A DNA stretch of 20,489 bases, from positions 33,726 to 54,214 of the forward strand of contig JH152867.1 in NCBI GenBank assembly GCA_000226015.1, in the 5' to 3' direction. Below, one piece after another: positions 18,901 to 20,489 of this stretch. Below the pieces are notes generated by a model. The model saw nothing but the letters and a program-made list of their open reading frames with translations. It did not search any database and was not told the origin of the DNA. Every line of letters begins with the position of its first letter. The stretch's first letter is position 1. The translations under genes were made by a program, and so were the position numbers. Source of the DNA: Mnemiopsis leidyi. Its lineage: Eukaryota; Ctenophora; Tentaculata; Lobata; Bolinopsidae.

Positions 18901-19941
18901 GAAACACGCCTGAATCTTGGTCGCTGAAGCATTGAGTCGTGCCTTTTCTGCCTCTTCTTTCTTTAGCCTGCCTATGTACCTAAAATAATAGCACGGAATT
19001 CTGGTCAAGCAAGATTATGACTCACAAATATCTATTGTTCGCGTTCCATAATCCATAGAAAAGTATTTCAGGAGTCAGCCATTCAATACCATCAAGTGAA
19101 GACTTTTCATGAAACTATGAGCAGACAACTGTCTACCGCAACAGATATCTGTCAAAACAGAGCTCTACTCCGGCTATCTTTGTCAGGAATCAGGCTTAAC
19201 ACCTAAAATTCCACGAGTAACGCAGCAACACTATCATTGAACATACTTGAACATACTTTACACCCATCACACCTAAAATAGATACAAAATCTCTAAAACC
19301 TACGTGAAGAGCATGTTGATGTTATCATGGGCTCCTGGAGCAGTGTTGATTGCGTTCAATAGTTCCATCACCTCTTCTCCGTTGTCCAACAGTATCTCCT
19401 GGACAGCCATAGTAGCATTACAGGATTGATGTAATTTTTAATAATTATGGGATGGATACGTTTTCTAAATTTGAGACTTTGAATAGAAAACCGCTTTTAT
19501 TTTTCACAGAATCTTACGTTGCATTCACTACCAGATAATTAGATAAGAACTGATACTCTGATAACGAACTTTGAAGGGCTGATGTCGTTTGGCGGCCTGG
19601 TATATCACATCTGCTCCGATCTGCTGAAGTGCAGGAACGTCTTGCTCTGTCATCTTGAGCATCACCTCGTCAAATATCACCTGGAAAGTAACACCATGTT
19701 AAGCTTGAGCAACACCTCGTCAAATATCACCTGAAAAATAACACCAGGTTAAGCTGATCACTTCATCACCTGCTGTAGAATATCGTGCCAATCACCCAAA
19801 GTATACCATTGATATCTCATATCAAGAATGTTATATATCTTACAAGTAATTTGTCATGGTCTATCTGATATCTTGAAGCTGCAGACTGCGTCAACACTAC
19901 TCGCAACAACTTGAGGAGACAAACATCAATACTGGAGCTAC
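15939..19941 (-). CDS. IQCB1: IQ motif-containing B1 / nephrocystin-5, 8 coding exons, 5' part outside window
   Basis: IQCB1/NPHP5 is a centrosomal and ciliary transition-zone protein that binds calmodulin through IQ motifs and interacts with CEP290. Coding exons in transcript order: 19941-19844, 19680-19570, 19398-19304, 18979-18751, 17983-17885, 16696-16560, 16364-16238, 16067-15963, with phases agreeing at each junction. Exons 1-3 encode a helical region (DVCLLKLLRVVLTQ, VIFDEVMLKM, EILLDNGEEVMELLNAI) like the N-terminal armadillo-like part. The 18979 exon has a canonical IQ motif, ATKIQACFRGYVTRREL, then a basic coiled coil. The 16696 exon has ASKIQSSWRVYCAKK and AAVSIQRQYRLYR. The last exons are charged helices. 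About 220 N-terminal residues lie beyond 20489. After 15963 either a GTTTGC donor is used or the frame runs on to TAA at 15939-15941. Similarity to human IQCB1 is modest but collinear over eight exons. Confidence 0.86.
16417..16430. promoter_or_regulatory. RFX X-box-like motif 1 in IQCB1 intron
   Basis: GTTTCCATGGTAGC differs from the RFX palindrome GTNRCC-AT-RGYAAC at two positions. RFX factors drive ciliary genes, but a site this far downstream of the start would be atypical. Confidence 0.25.
16452..16594 (-). repeat. IQCB1: Duplicated exon end and donor with IQ motif in IQCB1
   Basis: A 56-bp block at 16539-16594 is repeated at 16452-16507 with two mismatches at its edge, offset 87 bp (29 codons). 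It holds the end of the 16696-16560 exon (VSIQRQYRLYR) and the donor CAG|GTACCC. Both copies lie in one open frame. The donor at 16560 gives the compact exon; the donor at 16473 would add 29 residues including a second VSIQRQYRLYR. Both leave the same phase for the next exon. Confidence 0.88.
16509..16519. promoter_or_regulatory. RFX X-box-like motif 2 in IQCB1 intron
   Basis: GTCATGGCAAC contains a strong RFX half site (ATGGCAAC), 80 bp from motif 1 and between the two copies of the duplicated exon end. Confidence 0.25.
16739..16920. repeat. 20-bp minisatellite with two unit types in IQCB1 intron
   Basis: Nine units: two of 21 bp (agacagacaggtagaatcact), then 20-bp units of type agacagcaggtagaatcact (A) and agacatcagttagaatcact (B) in the order A B A A A B A. 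The array ends 43 bp upstream of the exon acceptor at 16696. On the gene strand each unit junction reads CTACCTGCTGTCTAG, which resembles a pyrimidine tract plus AG. Confidence 0.93.
17195..17330. repeat. Two short direct-repeat clusters in IQCB1 intron
   Basis: A 24-bp block beginning ACAGTGCTATATCTTATAGT occurs at 17195 and 17227. A 15-16-bp unit (tctagttgactgaat and variants) occurs three times at 17284-17330. The cluster lies between the 17885 and 16696 exon edges. Confidence 0.75.
18440..18478. other. Near-perfect 39-bp inverted repeat (hairpin)
   Basis: ACACTCGCATAGAACACAA, a single central G, then TTGTGTTCTAAGCGGGTGT. Pairing is complete over the inner 10 bp, then one A-A mismatch and an 8-bp outer stem with one mismatch. 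It lies in the IQCB1 intron between the exons ending at 18751 and starting at 17983. It could be a DNA cruciform or an RNA hairpin, but it is too short for an ordinary microRNA precursor. Confidence 0.75.
19654..19753 (-). repeat. IQCB1: 50-bp tandem duplication of an IQCB1 3' splice site
   Basis: Two adjacent 50-bp units (19654-19703, 19704-19753), several mismatches apart, each contain CAG|GTGATATTTGACGAGGTG on the gene strand. The exon start at 19680 keeps the frame. The copy at 19730 would add 50 nt and end in TGA after 17 codons. Confidence 0.9.
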
Positions 19942-20489
19942 CTGGGATGGAGTATAATAACCTGATATCGTGGTAAAATATTAGGCTAATTGGGGTAAAA
20001 TAGGGGTAAAATAGCAGTAAAATAGGGCTTGCCAGATAGCTGTGGTAAGTCACAATTATCCAACCAATAGGTGTATTAAATCCATAGACCAGACTCCAGA
20101 GGTGATTACCACCATAGTTGAAAACAAACAATTTTATTTATTAGTATTTCACAAAAACTATGCCACAAATTCAAAACCACACTTGTGTAAACTATGTAAC
20201 AAACAAATTAACAAATTTGGAAGCAACATGAATAAAGTTTAGTTTTGTGAAATTTGACAGCATGCCAGGGGACGAGTAGAAAGAAAAATGAGCTGAGTGG
20301 AGCCAAGGGGAAAACCTCGGTCTGTCAGCTAAAAAAGTACTGGTGTCACCAGAGTGCTTGTACCGTCTGATTAAATTAACACAGTGTTATAAGTTAGGAT
20401 ATAGACCGGAATGTTCTTATCAGTCAGGAATTTAAGTAAGGTATGGACAAGCACAGTTAATTCAAAATGCCTATTGATTGGTAGAACTA
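19942..20489. other. IQCB1 intron sequence, nothing else recognised
   Basis: No exon with the required phase (ending after one base of a codon) or IQCB1-like coding was found here. A three-copy 11-bp repeat (ggggtaaaata) lies at 19992-20024. The N-terminal exons are presumed to lie to the right. Confidence 0.5.

Overview
The window looks like nuclear DNA of an AT-rich animal. It has short phase-conserved exons, GT-AG introns of about 100 bp to 2.4 kb, minisatellites, CR1/L2-type LINE remains and a 10-N scaffold gap. Two conserved ciliary genes are recognisable, so the organism makes cilia. An aquatic invertebrate (cnidarian or lophotrochozoan, for example) is plausible, but nothing here fixes the taxon.

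All recognised genes lie on the minus strand. Right to left: IQCB1/NPHP5 enters the window already past its N-terminal part (8 coding exons, 19941 down to 15963, probable stop 15939-15941). It is followed by a decayed LINE reverse-transcriptase remnant (about 15740-14683), then roughly 5.5 kb of intergenic DNA holding only repeats and the gap (14.7-9.2 kb). BBS2 follows, with 13 coding exons from the ATG at 9120 down to 124. They encode 603 residues, and only the C-terminal ~120 residues are missing beyond the left edge. Reading phases agree at every BBS2 junction and at every IQCB1 junction inside the window.

The two genes act together in the cell. BBS2 is a BBSome subunit. IQCB1/NPHP5 is a calmodulin-binding, CEP290-interacting transition-zone/centrosomal protein reported to influence BBSome integrity. 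They are on different chromosomes in human, so same-strand adjacency is notable.

Intron 9 of BBS2 carries a LINE-like insertion (2904-4240) flanked by a 19-bp target-site duplication. It has an ORF1-like reading frame split by a -1 shift at a CCCAAAA heptamer, a 3' hairpin with a TAC tail, and no ORF2.

The most unusual theme is duplicated splice boundaries. A donor (BBS2 exon 6), an acceptor (BBS2 exon 7), an IQCB1 donor with an IQ motif, and an IQCB1 acceptor are each locally duplicated, and intronic minisatellites near other exons have units resembling splice sites. All gene calls were made by eye from translated similarity to remembered families; no search was run.
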